This document shows positions 6,250-6,250 of a stretch of DNA of 6,250 nucleotides, one piece after another. The position numbers and the translations under genes are program-made. The notes beneath the pieces were generated by a model. That model made no database searches, was not told the origin of the DNA, and was given only the letters and a program-made list of their open reading frames with translations. Origin of the DNA: Candidatus Thalassarchaeaceae archaeon (GTDB taxonomy: Archaea > Thermoplasmatota > Poseidoniia > Poseidoniales > Thalassarchaeaceae); assembly GCA_030747475.1 (NCBI GenBank), contig JASLKO010000053.1:1-6250 (forward strand), read 5' to 3'. Each line of letters begins with the position of its first letter. Within the stretch, counting starts at the first letter, position 1.

Positions 6250-6250
6250 A

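Overview
The window holds the ends or whole bodies of five protein-coding genes packed almost without gaps, and no RNA genes, insertion sequences or CRISPR arrays that I can see. Base composition looks balanced (near 50% GC by eye). Gene spacing is very tight, and every visible intra-operon start has a Shine-Dalgarno that overlaps the upstream stop codon. No gene-free stretch reaches 300 bases.

Layout. On the + strand (1-1068) lie the C-terminal end of a bacterial-type thiolase and, 9 bp later, a complete TauE/SafE-type membrane permease starting at TTG. On the - strand, read right to left, lie the C-terminal part of a secreted-looking Asp-box (BNR, sialidase-like fold) protein that runs off the right edge, then 9 bp later a 492-residue fusion of a four-cluster ferredoxin subunit with an NrfD/PsrC-type membrane anchor, then 11 bp later a 909-residue molybdopterin oxidoreductase catalytic subunit. 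The catalytic subunit and the permease are convergent and their coding regions overlap by 14 bp.

How they fit together. The molybdoprotein and the Fe-S/membrane fusion form a complete two-gene complex iron-sulfur molybdoenzyme (CISM): catalytic Mo site, then an Fe-S wire, then the quinone pool. Neither has a Tat or Sec signal, and the positive-inside pattern of the anchor places the Fe-S domain and active site in the cytoplasm. That orientation, a cysteine at the expected Mo-ligand position, and a TauE/SafE permease (a family with known sulfite and organosulfonate exporters) next door all point to a SoeABC-like cytoplasmic sulfite dehydrogenase with a sulfite or sulfur-oxyanion exporter. This substrate assignment is inference; polysulfide, thiosulfate or tetrathionate chemistry is not excluded by sequence alone.

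Organism. No marker gene is present. The acidic Asp-box secreted protein, the compact gene spacing and the fatty-acid-type thiolase would suit a planktonic marine heterotroph such as a Marine Group II/III (Poseidoniia-like) archaeon, but several marine bacterial lineages fit as well. I hold this loosely.
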